The notes under the pieces: model-generated
Databases searched by the model: none
Told to the model about the DNA's origin: nothing
Seen by the model: only the letters and a program-made list of their open reading frames with translations
Source of the DNA: Melioribacteraceae bacterium 4301-Me
Lineage (GTDB): Bacteria > Bacteroidota > Ignavibacteria > Ignavibacteriales > Melioribacteraceae
Direction of reading: 5' to 3'
Length of the DNA stretch: 64,000 nt
Assembly (NCBI GenBank): GCA_041538185.1
Contig: JBGORM010000003.1
Location: 308,153 to 372,152, forward strand
Part shown: positions 27,159 to 37,299 of the stretch, one piece after another
Layout of the letters: each line of letters starts with the position of its first letter
How positions within the stretch are numbered: the first letter of the stretch is position 1
Made by a program: the position numbers and the translations under genes

Positions 27159-30100
27159 ATGAAAAAAATACTTTTTATGGTTTTTTGTATACCTTTAGTT
27201 ATTAATGCACAATTCAATGAATATAACCCTAACTATCAATGGCTAACAATAAAAGGAAAACATGTTTTTGTTCACTTTCATCCTGAAGCTGAGAGAACAG
27301 CAAGGGTGATAGCTAAAATTGCAGATGAAGTATGGGGACCTATTACTTCTTTGTACCAATACGAACCCGAACCAGTACACTTTGTAATTAAAGATATTGA
27401 TGACTATTCAAATGGTGCTACTTACTTTTTTGACAATAAAATTGAAATCTGGGCTTCGGCATTAGATTTTGATTTAAGAGGTTCTCACAATTGGCTTCGT
27501 AATGTAATTTCACATGAATTTACACACATGGTTCAAATCCAAGCTGGAATGAAAATGGCGAGAACAATACCAGCCTTTTATTTCCAGTTCTTAAATTATG
27601 AAGAAAAACGTAGACCTGATATACTTTATGGATTCCCTAATGTAATTGTCACTTACCCAATTCCAACAGTTAATATTCCTGCATGGTTTGCTGAGGGTAC
27701 TGCCCAATATATGCGTAAAGAATTTAATTATGATAACTGGGATACTCATCGCGATATGATTTTAAGATGTTATGCGTTGGACAATAAATTACTTACTTGG
27801 AATCAAATGGGTGTGTTTGGAAAAACAAGTCTGGGAAATGAATCTGTCTATAACGCCGGCTTTGCTTTAACAAGATATATATCACAAAAATATGGTGAAA
27901 ATAAACTTAGAGAAATTACACATAAACTTGGCAATACCTTTAATTTTACTATTGATGCTGCTTTTAAAGAGGTGCTGGGAAAAGATGGCAATCAGATTTA
28001 TAATGAGTGGAAATCATTTTTAATATCCGACTATAAAAAAAGAATTCATGATGTGGAGTTGAATAAAATCGAAGGAGAAATTATAGAAAACGAAGGATTT
28101 GGCAATTTCTATCCCATTTTCTATAAAAATAATGAAATAATATATGTTAGTAATAAAGGTAACGATTATCTTTCTTTGTCCTCAATTTATTTACTCAATA
28201 TTAAAACTAAAAAATCTAGAAAACTTGTTAATCTTGTTAATTCAACAGTAAGTATTATACCCAACACAAATAAAATTGTTTATGCTAAGTTGGGTGATGA
28301 TAATCCTAAGTGGGCAAATATTCATGACATTTACATTTACGACATATCTAAAGATGAAGAGAAAAGAATCACTTTTGGCATGAGAGCTAATAACCCATCA
28401 GTCTCAAATGATGGCAAAAAAATTGTCTTTATCTACCAAAAAGATGGTACAACAAATTTGGGTATGGTTGATATTGATGGAACAAATTTTAAGAGATTAA
28501 CTTTATTTGAAAATGGAGAACAGGTTTTTAATCCAAAGTTTTCACCTGATAATAGTTATGTTATTTTTGATTATTCTTACTCTAATTCAAGAGAAATATC
28601 AAAAATCGATACCTCAGGTGCTAATTATTCGGTGATTATTAAAAATGGGCACGATAACAGAAATCCTGCATTTACCAAAGATGGTAATTTTGTCTACTCT
28701 TCTGATATAACAGGAATATTTAATATCTACAAATACGATATGAAAAATAAAGTAAGCATACAATTAACAAATGTTATCGGTGGTGCCTTTATGCCAACTG
28801 TAGACGATAGTAATAATTTAGTCTACGCAGGCTATACTTCAGATGGATTTAAGTTGTTTTATCTGTCTAATGAGCAACAGAGATTAGTCGATACTGCAAA
28901 AAAATATGTCTGGACTAATAACCCACCACTTGGCGGTGACAAACCGAATGGCGATTTATCCCGTTTTGATATGAACTCTTTAATTAATTACAACGATTAC
29001 AATATTCCAAAATATAAAGAGGAAAAATACAGCGGCTTTTTTTCTAAACTTAGTTTTTTCCCTTTTATTAGATATGACAATTATGTTACTTCCAATACGT
29101 TTGTGGACAGAATAAAACCTGGTTTGTATGTTTCATCGACTGATTATTTAAACAAATACAGCATTTTTGCTGGAGGTTCAATAAATAAAAAATTTGAAAG
29201 GGACCTTTTTTTAGAATTCAATTACAGAGATAAATTACCAATATTAAGCAGCTTTAGTATATATCCTGAATTAACCTTAGAACTATATAGCGTTAGCAGA
29301 AAAACTAACACACAGTTGACCTTTGACCCGCTTGACCCGACTAAAAACACAAATACCGATGTAACTTACAATTTATTTGAAGTTGATCTTTCAGCAAAGA
29401 ATAAAATTTTTACAGAAGGAAATTATATTGAAACAAGATTTATTTTTAGCCAATATTCTGCTACAATAGGTAGTTTTATCTTCCCTAAAACTTCTATACT
29501 GTATCCTACAACTAACGATACATATTTAATAGGCAGTGATATACAAGTTAAATTTAATCACAATGGTATTGTCCCAACAGTTGATAGCGATATTAATCCT
29601 ATTGGCAGACAATTTGAGATTAAATATGATTATGAGTTCAATAGATACAATAAAGATAACACTTATGAAATTGTAGACGGCATTTTAAAGCCGGTTTATC
29701 AACATTATAATTTTCATAAAGTAGAATTAAATTGGAAAGAGTATCTGCAGTTGAGAAAGGGAAATACACTTAATTTTACATTTAGAGCTGCTGCAATCTT
29801 AGGTCCACCTGTACCCGACTTTTTTGATTTTTACTTAGGCGGATTAGTGGGTATGAAGAGTTATCCGTTTTATTCAGTTAGTGGCAATAAACTTGGCTGG
29901 TTAAATATTTCTTATCGATTCCCTTTGTGGAAAAATATTGATACTAGAGTTGGGCACCTTTATGTAGATAAAATTTATTTTTCAGTATACGGCGATTTTG
30001 GTAATGCATGGACAGGGGAGTTCCCAACGTTTAAGGATTTTAAAAAAGGACTAGGTGCAGAGATTAGAATAAAAATGAACTCTTTTTACTTGTTCCCTAC

Positions 30101-30224
30101 AAGCTTTTTCTTTGATGCAGCATATGCTTTTGATAAATTTAGTAGAACAATATTAAATGAAAAAGTAACTTACGGGAAAGAATGGAGCTTTTATGGAGGT
30201 ATTTTATTCGATTTTAATTTTTAA
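27159..30224 (+). CDS. Surface metallopeptidase-like protein, paralogue of the gene at 10153
   Basis: This is a 1021-residue exported protein with the same order as the product at 10153: signal peptide (MKKILFMVFCIPLVINAQ), a gluzincin domain with HEFTH at residues 119-123 and third-ligand candidate E179 in PAWFAEGTAQYM, a propeller with weak SNDGKK/SPDNSY blades, and a C-terminal D15-like barrel (FYLGGLVGMKSYPFYSVSG). The two proteins are clearly related in plan but diverged in sequence. The gene follows the M6-like gene by 31 bases and precedes a DUF5683-like gene by 16, placing it in the PorU/PorV operon region. A role at the outer surface is likely; the substrate is unknown. Confidence 0.82.
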   Translation: MKKILFMVFCIPLVINAQFNEYNPNYQWLTIKGKHVFVHFHPEAERTARVIAKIADEVWGPITSLYQYEPEPVHFVIKDIDDYSNGATYFFDNKIEIWASALDFDLRGSHNWLRNVISHEFTHMVQIQAGMKMARTIPAFYFQFLNYEEKRRPDILYGFPNVIVTYPIPTVNIPAWFAEGTAQYMRKEFNYDNWDTHRDMILRCYALDNKLLTWNQMGVFGKTSLGNESVYNAGFALTRYISQKYGENKLREITHKLGNTFNFTIDAAFKEVLGKDGNQIYNEWKSFLISDYKKRIHDVELNKIEGEIIENEGFGNFYPIFYKNNEIIYVSNKGNDYLSLSSIYLLNIKTKKSRKLVNLVNSTVSIIPNTNKIVYAKLGDDNPKWANIHDIYIYDISKDEEKRITFGMRANNPSVSNDGKKIVFIYQKDGTTNLGMVDIDGTNFKRLTLFENGEQVFNPKFSPDNSYVIFDYSYSNSREISKIDTSGANYSVIIKNGHDNRNPAFTKDGNFVYSSDITGIFNIYKYDMKNKVSIQLTNVIGGAFMPTVDDSNNLVYAGYTSDGFKLFYLSNEQQRLVDTAKKYVWTNNPPLGGDKPNGDLSRFDMNSLINYNDYNIPKYKEEKYSGFFSKLSFFPFIRYDNYVTSNTFVDRIKPGLYVSSTDYLNKYSIFAGGSINKKFERDLFLEFNYRDKLPILSSFSIYPELTLELYSVSRKTNTQLTFDPLDPTKNTNTDVTYNLFEVDLSAKNKIFTEGNYIETRFIFSQYSATIGSFIFPKTSILYPTTNDTYLIGSDIQVKFNHNGIVPTVDSDINPIGRQFEIKYDYEFNRYNKDNTYEIVDGILKPVYQHYNFHKVELNWKEYLQLRKGNTLNFTFRAAAILGPPVPDFFDFYLGGLVGMKSYPFYSVSGNKLGWLNISYRFPLWKNIDTRVGHLYVDKIYFSVYGDFGNAWTGEFPTFKDFKKGLGAEIRIKMNSFYLFPTSFFFDAAYAFDKFSRTILNEKVTYGKEWSFYGGILFDFNF

Positions 30225-30240
30225 TGAATGAGGTTATAAA

Positions 30241-31110
30241 ATGAGAAGAATCTTCTTATTTGTGTCTATTACTTTTTCAACACTATTGTTTGCGCAAAAA
30301 AACCAAAAATTTCCCTTAACAGGCGTTCTTAATTTTGATTCTTACTCTGCCTATCTTAACAGTGAAAAGATAAATGAATTAAATGACTCCGGAATTAAAA
30401 ACACCAAATCACCTTTCTTGGCAGGATTACTTTCCTTAATAGTGCCAGGCACAGGAGAATTTTATTCGAAAAGTTACATTAAAGCAGGTATTTTCTTTGT
30501 TGCTGAAGTAACCGCAGTTACTGTTGGCTTAATTTATAACAAAAAGGGTGATGACCAAACAAACTTTTTTCAAAATTTTGCAGACGAGCACTGGAGTGTT
30601 GTAAGGTATGCACAGTATGCCTTAGAACATTTAGCTCCAAAAGACCCGCCAGGAGGTCCTTACCAACTTTTTTATCCAGATAAACAGAACCTTCCTCCTT
30701 GGGAACAAGTTAATTGGTCTGAGCTTAATAGAATGGAACGCGATATTGGCGGCTATTATTCTCATACTTTGCCCCGTCATGGCGACCAACAGTATTATGA
30801 AGAAATAGGTAAATACCCTCAATTTAATCAAGGCTGGGATGACGCCCCACCTCAATTTAATTATGGTGACCCGGTTACACCAAATTTCCACTATTATTCA
30901 GGCTTACGAGGCAAAGCCAATGATTATTACGATATTGCATCTAAAGCTGTAATCGTTGTCTTTTTGAATCATTTAATTAGTGCTATAGATGCAGTGTGGA
31001 CAGCCCATAGTTATAATAAACATATTTCAATTTCAGCTGAGTTAACTAAAACTACATATGGTATTAGGACAGATTACTATCCTAAATTAAATTTACGTTA
31101 TAATTTTTAA
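30241..31110 (+). CDS. Exported protein, DUF5683-like
   Basis: This is a 289-residue protein with a signal peptide (MRRIFLFVSITFSTLLFAQ). Residues of about 55-100 read KSPFLAGLLSLIVPGTGEFY followed by SKSYIKAGIFFVAEVTAVTV, the small membrane-hairpin pattern of DUF5683 and TM2-like proteins. The middle is rich in tyrosine, proline and glycine. A second hydrophobic stretch follows near residue 235 (AVIVVFLNHLISAIDAVWTA). Function is unknown. It is the last gene of the secretion block and a likely envelope protein. Confidence 0.7.
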   Translation: MRRIFLFVSITFSTLLFAQKNQKFPLTGVLNFDSYSAYLNSEKINELNDSGIKNTKSPFLAGLLSLIVPGTGEFYSKSYIKAGIFFVAEVTAVTVGLIYNKKGDDQTNFFQNFADEHWSVVRYAQYALEHLAPKDPPGGPYQLFYPDKQNLPPWEQVNWSELNRMERDIGGYYSHTLPRHGDQQYYEEIGKYPQFNQGWDDAPPQFNYGDPVTPNFHYYSGLRGKANDYYDIASKAVIVVFLNHLISAIDAVWTAHSYNKHISISAELTKTTYGIRTDYYPKLNLRYNF

Positions 31111-31130
31111 TTTTTTTGCACAACTCAATA

Positions 31131-32444
31131 ATGAAAATACCTTTAGTAGTTATAGTTGGGAGACCAAATGTTGGTAAGTCTACACTTTTTAATCGAATGA
31201 CTAAAACTAAAAAAGCTATTGTTGATGATGTTAGCGGGGTAACACGTGATAGAATTTATGGAGAAGTGGATTGGAACGGGAAAATTTTTAGATTGATAGA
31301 TACTGGTGGATACATCCCCAACTCTGATGAAACCTTTGAGTCAGCTATTAGAGAACAAATTCAAATTGCTCTGGAAGAAGCTGATGCTATCTTTTTTGTT
31401 GTAGATGGTAAAGCTGGCTTAACCCCTATTGATTTTGAGATTGCAAGTATTCTTAGAAAATCTGCAAAACCGATTTATACCTTAGTAAATAAAGCTGATA
31501 CTCCACAGCTGGAATCTTACAAAGCAGAATTTTATAAACTTGGATTGAAAAATTTGTATGATGTTTCGGCATTGAATGGCAGAAATCTTGGCAATTTATT
31601 AGATGATCTAGTGAAGGAAATTGAATTTGTTGAGCAAAAAACAGAAGAAAAAGATGTGCTTAAATTGGCAATTATTGGTCGACCAAATGTTGGCAAATCA
31701 TCATTAGTTAATTCTTTGATTGGCTATGATAGAAGTATTGTTACTGACATTCCAGGTACAACACGTGATAGTATCGATACTGTTCTAAAATACTATGGGG
31801 AAGAAATCATTTTGGTTGATACAGCGGGCTTAAGAAAAAAATCCAAGATAAAGGAAAACATTGAATTTTACTCTAATGTTAGAACTTACAAAGCATTGTG
31901 GCATTCTGATGTTGCTGTTTTATTAATCGATGCTCAGCAAGGTTTGGATTCCCAAGACCAAAAAATAATTCAAGAAGCGGTGAGGAGAAGAAAAGGTATT
32001 ATACTTGCAGTTAACAAATGGGATTTAATAGAAAAACAAACTAACACTGCAAGGTTTTATGAACAAAGCATCTATAAGAAATTAGGTTCATTCGATTACG
32101 TACCTATTATATTTGTTTCTGCATTAACTAAACAACGAATATTTAAGATTATCGACTTAGCCAAAAAAATATATTTAGAGAGAAAGAAAAAAATACCAAC
32201 CAGCCAATTAAATGAAATAATGCTGGAAGAAATAAAAAGAAACCCGCCCCCAACTACCCCTACAGGTAAAGAGATTAAAATTAAATATGTGACGCAGGTT
32301 GGTAGTCATTACCCTATTTTTGTTTTCTTTGCTAATCAACATAAATACATACCAGAGCATTATAAACGATTTCTTGAAAAAAAGATTAGGTCCCACTTCG
32401 GCTTTGAAGGGGTACCTATTACACTTTCTTTTCGTGAAAAGTAA
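31131..32444 (+). CDS. der: Ribosome biogenesis GTPase Der (EngA)
   Basis: This essential GTPase for 50S subunit maturation has two G domains in tandem. The first has GRPNVGKST near residue 10, with DTGGYIP and NKAD. The second has GRPNVGKSS at residues 183-191, with DTAGLRKKSK and NKWDL. A KH-like domain closes the protein (about residues 350-437), containing NPPPTTPTGKEIKIKYVTQ. The ATG at 31131 is used; an upstream TTG at 31116 adds five residues not found in the family. Confidence 0.97.
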   Translation: MKIPLVVIVGRPNVGKSTLFNRMTKTKKAIVDDVSGVTRDRIYGEVDWNGKIFRLIDTGGYIPNSDETFESAIREQIQIALEEADAIFFVVDGKAGLTPIDFEIASILRKSAKPIYTLVNKADTPQLESYKAEFYKLGLKNLYDVSALNGRNLGNLLDDLVKEIEFVEQKTEEKDVLKLAIIGRPNVGKSSLVNSLIGYDRSIVTDIPGTTRDSIDTVLKYYGEEIILVDTAGLRKKSKIKENIEFYSNVRTYKALWHSDVAVLLIDAQQGLDSQDQKIIQEAVRRRKGIILAVNKWDLIEKQTNTARFYEQSIYKKLGSFDYVPIIFVSALTKQRIFKIIDLAKKIYLERKKKIPTSQLNEIMLEEIKRNPPPTTPTGKEIKIKYVTQVGSHYPIFVFFANQHKYIPEHYKRFLEKKIRSHFGFEGVPITLSFREK

Positions 32445-32514
32445 ATCAACTTACAATTTTATTTTATTCCACGAAAATCTTTATATTTAATGCGATTTTT
32501 ATAACCGCTGAATT

Positions 32515-33882
32515 ATGTATAAAAAATCTAGTAAAAAAATTATTATTGTAGGCGGCAATGCTGCAGGTCCAAGTGCTGCTGCAAAAGCAAAACGTGTGGA
32601 TCCTTCTGCAGAAGTGATTTTAATTGAGGCTGGCGAATTTATTTCTACTGGTACGTGCGAACTGCCATACGTTCTCTCTGGTGAAATTAAAGATTATAAG
32701 AATATTGTTTTTTTTGATCCTGAGTCTTTCCAAAAAGAAAAAAATGTAAAGGTCTATAACTTCCATTTTGTTGAAAAAATTGATACTAAGAAGAAAAAAA
32801 TTTTTGTAAGGAACTTAAAATCAAATTTCTTGACTGAATTTGAGTATGATGCTCTTATTCTTGCTACTGGGTCCAAAGCAAAATCTTATCCACCTTTATT
32901 AAATAATTTTAAAAATGTTTTTAGCTTAAAATCAGTACAAGACTATTTAAAGATAAAACACTATTTGACTGACAACACAGTAAAAAATGTTTTAGTTATT
33001 GGCGCAGGTTATATTGGCATCGAATCAGCAGAAGCATTTGTAAAACTTGGTTATAATGTAATAATAGTTGAAAAAGAAGATTTGCCTTTTCCAGGTATTG
33101 AAATTGAAACACGTCATCTTATACTGGAAAAATTAAAACAAAACAATGTTGAATTTTATGGCAAAGTAGACAATGCAAAATTTATTACTGAAAATAATAA
33201 AGTGGTAGGTGTAAACATTTTGGGTAATATTTTAGAGATTGACCTAGTATTGGTAGCAATTGGTTTTGTCCCAAATGTTGATTTAGCCGTTAGTAGTTCA
33301 TTAAAATTGGGTAATTATGGCGGCATAAGAACTGACAATAAATTAAGAACAAGCGACTCTTCAATATTTGCAGCTGGGGATAATATCGAAGTACTTAATG
33401 CTATAACAAAGCAATACGATTACATACCTTTAGCTACAATTGCTCACGAGTATGGACACATTGCTGGAGAAAATGCAGCAGGTGGTAATTTAAAAGCAGA
33501 GCCAGTAATCAAAAATATTGCGGTAAAAATTTTTGATAATATTTTAGTTTCAGTTGGATTAAGTACTAAAGAATTAGAGAGAACGAAGTTTAATTATACT
33601 GTTGTTATTGCAGTTGCTCAAAATTTAGTAAAAGTGATGCCTGAAAGCAGTAAAGTGTTTGGCAAGATAATTTACGATAAGTTTAGTCATCAAGTTTTAG
33701 GAGCAAATTTCTTTGGTGGCAAAGAAGTAATAGGCTTTGGTGATATGATTTCATCATTTATTTTAAATAAAAACAAAATAGAGACTTTGGCGAATATAAA
33801 TTATAATTATACACCGCCTGCCTCACCTTTTATAAACATCTTATCCATATTAGGGAGAAAAGTAACTCAAAATGCATTTTAA
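32515..33882 (+). CDS. FAD/NAD-linked disulfide reductase, CoA-disulfide reductase/NADH oxidase type
   Basis: This 455-residue cytoplasmic flavoprotein belongs to the single-cysteine pyridine nucleotide-disulfide oxidoreductases. It has an FAD dinucleotide motif (VGGNAAGPSAAAKAK), the redox cysteine C48 in STGTCELPYVLSG (as in CoA-disulfide reductase and NADH oxidase/peroxidase), an NAD motif (VIGAGYIGIESAEAF), the FAD-closing motif (IFAAGDNIEV) and a dimerisation domain. Members reduce CoA disulfide, persulfide or oxygen; the sequence alone does not separate these. It overlaps upp by 11 bases. Confidence 0.88.
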   Translation: MYKKSSKKIIIVGGNAAGPSAAAKAKRVDPSAEVILIEAGEFISTGTCELPYVLSGEIKDYKNIVFFDPESFQKEKNVKVYNFHFVEKIDTKKKKIFVRNLKSNFLTEFEYDALILATGSKAKSYPPLLNNFKNVFSLKSVQDYLKIKHYLTDNTVKNVLVIGAGYIGIESAEAFVKLGYNVIIVEKEDLPFPGIEIETRHLILEKLKQNNVEFYGKVDNAKFITENNKVVGVNILGNILEIDLVLVAIGFVPNVDLAVSSSLKLGNYGGIRTDNKLRTSDSSIFAAGDNIEVLNAITKQYDYIPLATIAHEYGHIAGENAAGGNLKAEPVIKNIAVKIFDNILVSVGLSTKELERTKFNYTVVIAVAQNLVKVMPESSKVFGKIIYDKFSHQVLGANFFGGKEVIGFGDMISSFILNKNKIETLANINYNYTPPASPFINILSILGRKVTQNAF

Positions 33883-34504
33883 AAATTTAACTATAGTTGA
33901 TAACCCATTTATTAAAAGGGACTTAACAATTTTACGTAATAAAAATACTCAGCCTAATGAGTTTAGATTAGCACTAAAAAGAATCAGCTTTTCTTTAGCA
34001 ATTGCTGTCAGTCAGAATTTAGAATTTGCAGAAATTAAAGTAGAAACGCCTTTAGAAATTACAACTGGTTACAAATTAAAAAATGAAGTTATTTTGGTGC
34101 CCGTGCTTCGTGCAGGGTTGAGTTTAGTTGAACCATTTTTAGAAATGATTCCTGACGCTAATGTTGGACACATAGGCTTACAAAGGGATGAAAAAACACT
34201 TAAACCAGTTGATTATTACTATAAAACCCCAAAATTTTCTGATAAATCACTAACCATACTTCTTGACCCAATGCTTGCTACTGGTGGAAGTGCTTCAGCT
34301 GCTTTTAATTTCCTAAAGGAAAGAGGAGCTAAAAAATGTATGCTGGTTAATTTAATTGCTGCTCCAGAGGGTGTCCTAAAATTGCAAAATGAACATCCTG
34401 ATATACCTATCTATACCGCATCTTTAGATAGGCAATTAAACAAGAATGGCTACATATTGCCTGGTTTAGGAGATGCTGGAGATAGAACTTTTGGTACTAT
34501 TTAG
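33872..34504 (+). CDS. upp: Uracil phosphoribosyltransferase
   Basis: This enzyme salvages uracil to UMP using PRPP. Characteristic stretches are ILVPVLRAGLSLVEPFL, IGLQRDEKTLKPVDYYYK and the PRPP loop LLDPMLATGGSASAA, with the late uracil-binding region (YILPGLGDAGDRTFGT). The 210 residues match the family. It begins inside the last codons of the flavoprotein gene, so translation is probably coupled. Confidence 0.96.
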   Translation: MHFKNLTIVDNPFIKRDLTILRNKNTQPNEFRLALKRISFSLAIAVSQNLEFAEIKVETPLEITTGYKLKNEVILVPVLRAGLSLVEPFLEMIPDANVGHIGLQRDEKTLKPVDYYYKTPKFSDKSLTILLDPMLATGGSASAAFNFLKERGAKKCMLVNLIAAPEGVLKLQNEHPDIPIYTASLDRQLNKNGYILPGLGDAGDRTFGTI

Positions 34505-34592
34505 AACCTTTACAAGACTGGTATTGTTAAATAGTCAAAATTTCATTATAGTTAGGTATTAATAAGAGAATGATTTTTTGAAGAGTTAAGTA

Positions 34593-36773
34593 ATGGATAC
34601 ATCGACCGCTATAAGTGTTCGGCATGAAAGAATGCTTGAAGATTTGTTAGAAGCGTGCAAATCAAACCTCCCCTCTGTTAATGAAAATCTTATACGTAAA
34701 GCATTCCAATTTAGTTATGAAACTCACAAAAATGATTTTCGTGCTTCTGGCGAACCATATTTTTATCACCCTTACGAAGTGGCTATGATTATAGCCCGTG
34801 AAATTCCACTTGATGATATTTCTGTAGCAAGTGGTTTGTTACACGATGTAGTAGAAGATTCGGACACGAGCTTAGATTTTATTTCAAAAGAATTTGGTAA
34901 AGAGGTTGCTGAGATTGTTGATGGTGTAACAAAAATTGGTGGGGTTTTTAAAGGTCAAGAAATTACTCAAGCTGAAAACTACAGGAAATTGCTCCTCTCT
35001 ATGGTTAAGGATGTAAGAGTAATCCTTGTTAAATTTGCAGATAGACTTCATAATATGCGCACTTTAGAATTTGTACATCCTCAAAAACAAAGAAGAATTG
35101 CAAAAGAAACTTTAGAGGTTTATGCTCCTTTTGCTCATCGTTTTGGTTTAGGTGCAATTAAGTGGGAGTATGAAGACTTAGCGTTTAAGTATTTAAATAG
35201 GGAAGCTTATGAAGATATCGCTAAAAAAATTAAAGATACACGCAAGGAACGCGAAAGCTTTTTAAATAAGTTTACAAAGCCAATTAAAGAAAAGTTAAAA
35301 GAACATAAAATTGCGTATGAACTTGTTTCTCGCCCAAAAAACTTATATAGTATCTATCGTAAAATGATTAAACAAAATCGTCCTTTTGAGGATATTTATG
35401 ACTTGCTGGCAGTAAGAATAATTCTCGAAAAAAATGACCCTAATGAATGTTATTATGTATTAGGTATAATAAACCAATTATATAAACCAATTCCGGATCG
35501 TTTTAAGGACTTTATCTCTATTCCAAAGAAAAATAATTATCAGTCAATCCATACTACTGTTATTGGTCCTGAAGGCAAGTTAGTTGAAGTGCAAATAAGA
35601 ACAAGAAAAATGCATGAGATAGCAGAAAAAGGAGTGGCTGCGCACTGGAAGTATAAAGAAGGATTAGTAACAAATGATAAAGACCTTGAAGAGTGGGTAA
35701 ATTGGGTAAGAGACATTTTTGAAAATGCTTCTAAAGATGAAGCGACCAAGGAAATTCTTGCAAGCTTTAAGCTAAATCTCTATCAAGATGAAATTTATAT
35801 CTTTACTCCTAAAGGTGATTTGCGTAGACTGCCGGTTAATTCAACTCCAGTTGACTTTGCATTTGATATTCACTCTAATATAGGCTATACATGTATAGGT
35901 GCTAAAGTTAATGGGAAAATTGTTCCACTAGATACTATTTTGCACAGCGGCGACCAAGTTGAAATCATAACTTCAAAAAATCAGCGCCCAAATAAAAGCT
36001 GGTTACAGTTTGTAGCAACTCATAAAGCTAAAAGCCTTATAAGAAAATACCTTAATAAAGAAGAGGAAAAACTTGTAGAACTTGGTAAAGAAATTTGGGA
36101 AAAGAAATTAAAAAAACTAAAGCTTTCTTTTTCTAATGATGAACTGACAAAGCTTATTAGAAAACTTAAGTACGATAACCACCGGCAATTTTTTATTTCT
36201 ATAGCACAGGATAAGATTAACTTAGAACAAGTATTAAACCCATCTTATGGATTAGAGGAAAAAGAAGAAGCAAAAATTGAATTTGAAAAATTTGCTAAAA
36301 TTGCTCGCAGTACTGCAGGCGGTATTATAGTGGAAGGCGACACAAAAGGTTTTGCTTACAGTTATGCAAAATGCTGCAACCCAATTCCTGGCGATCCAAT
36401 TATTGGTTACGTTACAATAGGAGAGGGGATAAAAATTCATAGAAAAGATTGTATTAACTTAATTAATATGGTTAAAAATGGGGAAAGCAGATTGGTACCT
36501 GTTCAATGGCCAAAATCCAATGGAACTTTTTACGTTGCCGGCATCAGTATCCGCGGAGATGATTTGCCAGGTATCCTAAAAGACATATCTAATAGTATTA
36601 CAACATACCAGAATACAAACATCAAATCTGTTAATATTGTTACCGGTGATTCTATGTTCAAAGGAGCTATCACTGTCTATGTAAGAGATTTAGACCATCT
36701 TAATAAATTAATAGAACGATTAAAAAAGATCCGCGGTGTATTTAGTGTTGAAAGATTTGATGCAGACACTTAA
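34593..36773 (+). CDS. rel: Bifunctional (p)ppGpp synthetase/hydrolase (Rel/SpoT type)
   Basis: This is the stringent-response enzyme that makes and degrades (p)ppGpp. All domains are present in order. The HD hydrolase has HPYEVAMIIA and LLHDVVEDSD. The synthetase has RPKNLYSIYRKM and DRFKDFISIPKKNNYQSIHT; the RxKD stretch is the form seen in bifunctional enzymes. The TGS domain begins IYIFTPKGDLRRLPVNSTPV. The zinc-finger-like region has CCNPIPGDPIIGY, and a C-terminal ACT domain starts VAGISIRGDDLPG. The hydrolase histidines are intact, so both activities are expected. It has 726 residues and is followed by ruvX after 20 bases. Confidence 0.96.
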   Translation: MDTSTAISVRHERMLEDLLEACKSNLPSVNENLIRKAFQFSYETHKNDFRASGEPYFYHPYEVAMIIAREIPLDDISVASGLLHDVVEDSDTSLDFISKEFGKEVAEIVDGVTKIGGVFKGQEITQAENYRKLLLSMVKDVRVILVKFADRLHNMRTLEFVHPQKQRRIAKETLEVYAPFAHRFGLGAIKWEYEDLAFKYLNREAYEDIAKKIKDTRKERESFLNKFTKPIKEKLKEHKIAYELVSRPKNLYSIYRKMIKQNRPFEDIYDLLAVRIILEKNDPNECYYVLGIINQLYKPIPDRFKDFISIPKKNNYQSIHTTVIGPEGKLVEVQIRTRKMHEIAEKGVAAHWKYKEGLVTNDKDLEEWVNWVRDIFENASKDEATKEILASFKLNLYQDEIYIFTPKGDLRRLPVNSTPVDFAFDIHSNIGYTCIGAKVNGKIVPLDTILHSGDQVEIITSKNQRPNKSWLQFVATHKAKSLIRKYLNKEEEKLVELGKEIWEKKLKKLKLSFSNDELTKLIRKLKYDNHRQFFISIAQDKINLEQVLNPSYGLEEKEEAKIEFEKFAKIARSTAGGIIVEGDTKGFAYSYAKCCNPIPGDPIIGYVTIGEGIKIHRKDCINLINMVKNGESRLVPVQWPKSNGTFYVAGISIRGDDLPGILKDISNSITTYQNTNIKSVNIVTGDSMFKGAITVYVRDLDHLNKLIERLKKIRGVFSVERFDADT

Positions 36774-36793
36774 TAATTTTATATCTTAGATTA

Positions 36794-37231
36794 ATGGAAG
36801 AAAAAAGAATACTTGCAATTGATTATGGAGAAGTGAGAATTGGACTAGCAATAACAGATCCTTTGAATTTATTTGCTTATCCTCTTACAACACTACCAAA
36901 TAACCAGGAAATCTTTAAGGAATTAGATATTATCATAAAAAAAAATAATATTGTAAAAATAGTTCTAGGTAATCCACTAAAAGAAAATGGCAGTGAAGCT
37001 AAAATTTCAGCTTTAGTGAAAAAATTTAAAGATAATTTAGAATCAAAGTTTAATTTGAAAGTTGAACTATTAGATGAAAGATATACATCCGAAATAGCCA
37101 GGAAAAACATTATTGAATCCGTTACCTCAAAAAAGAAAAGAAGAGATAAAACTTTACTCGATATGAATGCAGCGTATATATTACTTCAAGATTATTTGAA
37201 AACAGTAAATAACAATAAAAGTAAAGTTTAG
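36794..37231 (+). CDS. ruvX: Putative pre-16S rRNA nuclease / Holliday junction resolvase-like protein YqgF
   Basis: This RNase H-fold protein matures the 5' end of 16S rRNA. The N-terminal motif ILAIDYGEVRIGLAITDP carries the first acid, LDERYTSEIA the second, and DMNAAYILLQDYL the last. The 145 residues are normal. It follows rel by 20 bases and is followed by the microcompartment genes, which appear to have their own promoter. Confidence 0.93.
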   Translation: MEEKRILAIDYGEVRIGLAITDPLNLFAYPLTTLPNNQEIFKELDIIIKKNNIVKIVLGNPLKENGSEAKISALVKKFKDNLESKFNLKVELLDERYTSEIARKNIIESVTSKKKRRDKTLLDMNAAYILLQDYLKTVNNNKSKV

Positions 37232-37237
37232 TTTTGA

Positions 37238-37266
37238 TTGACATTTTTACATATATCAACTATTTT
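37238..37266 (+). promoter_or_regulatory. Promoter of the microcompartment gene pair
   Basis: A perfect TTGACA (37238-37243), a 17-base spacer and TATTTT (37261-37266) lie just after the ruvX stop and 34 bases before the first shell gene. It is the best sigma70-type promoter seen in the window and suggests the pair can be expressed apart from rel-ruvX. Confidence 0.5.
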
Positions 37267-37299
37267 CCGTAAGAATTTCATTAAAATTGGGAGCAATAT

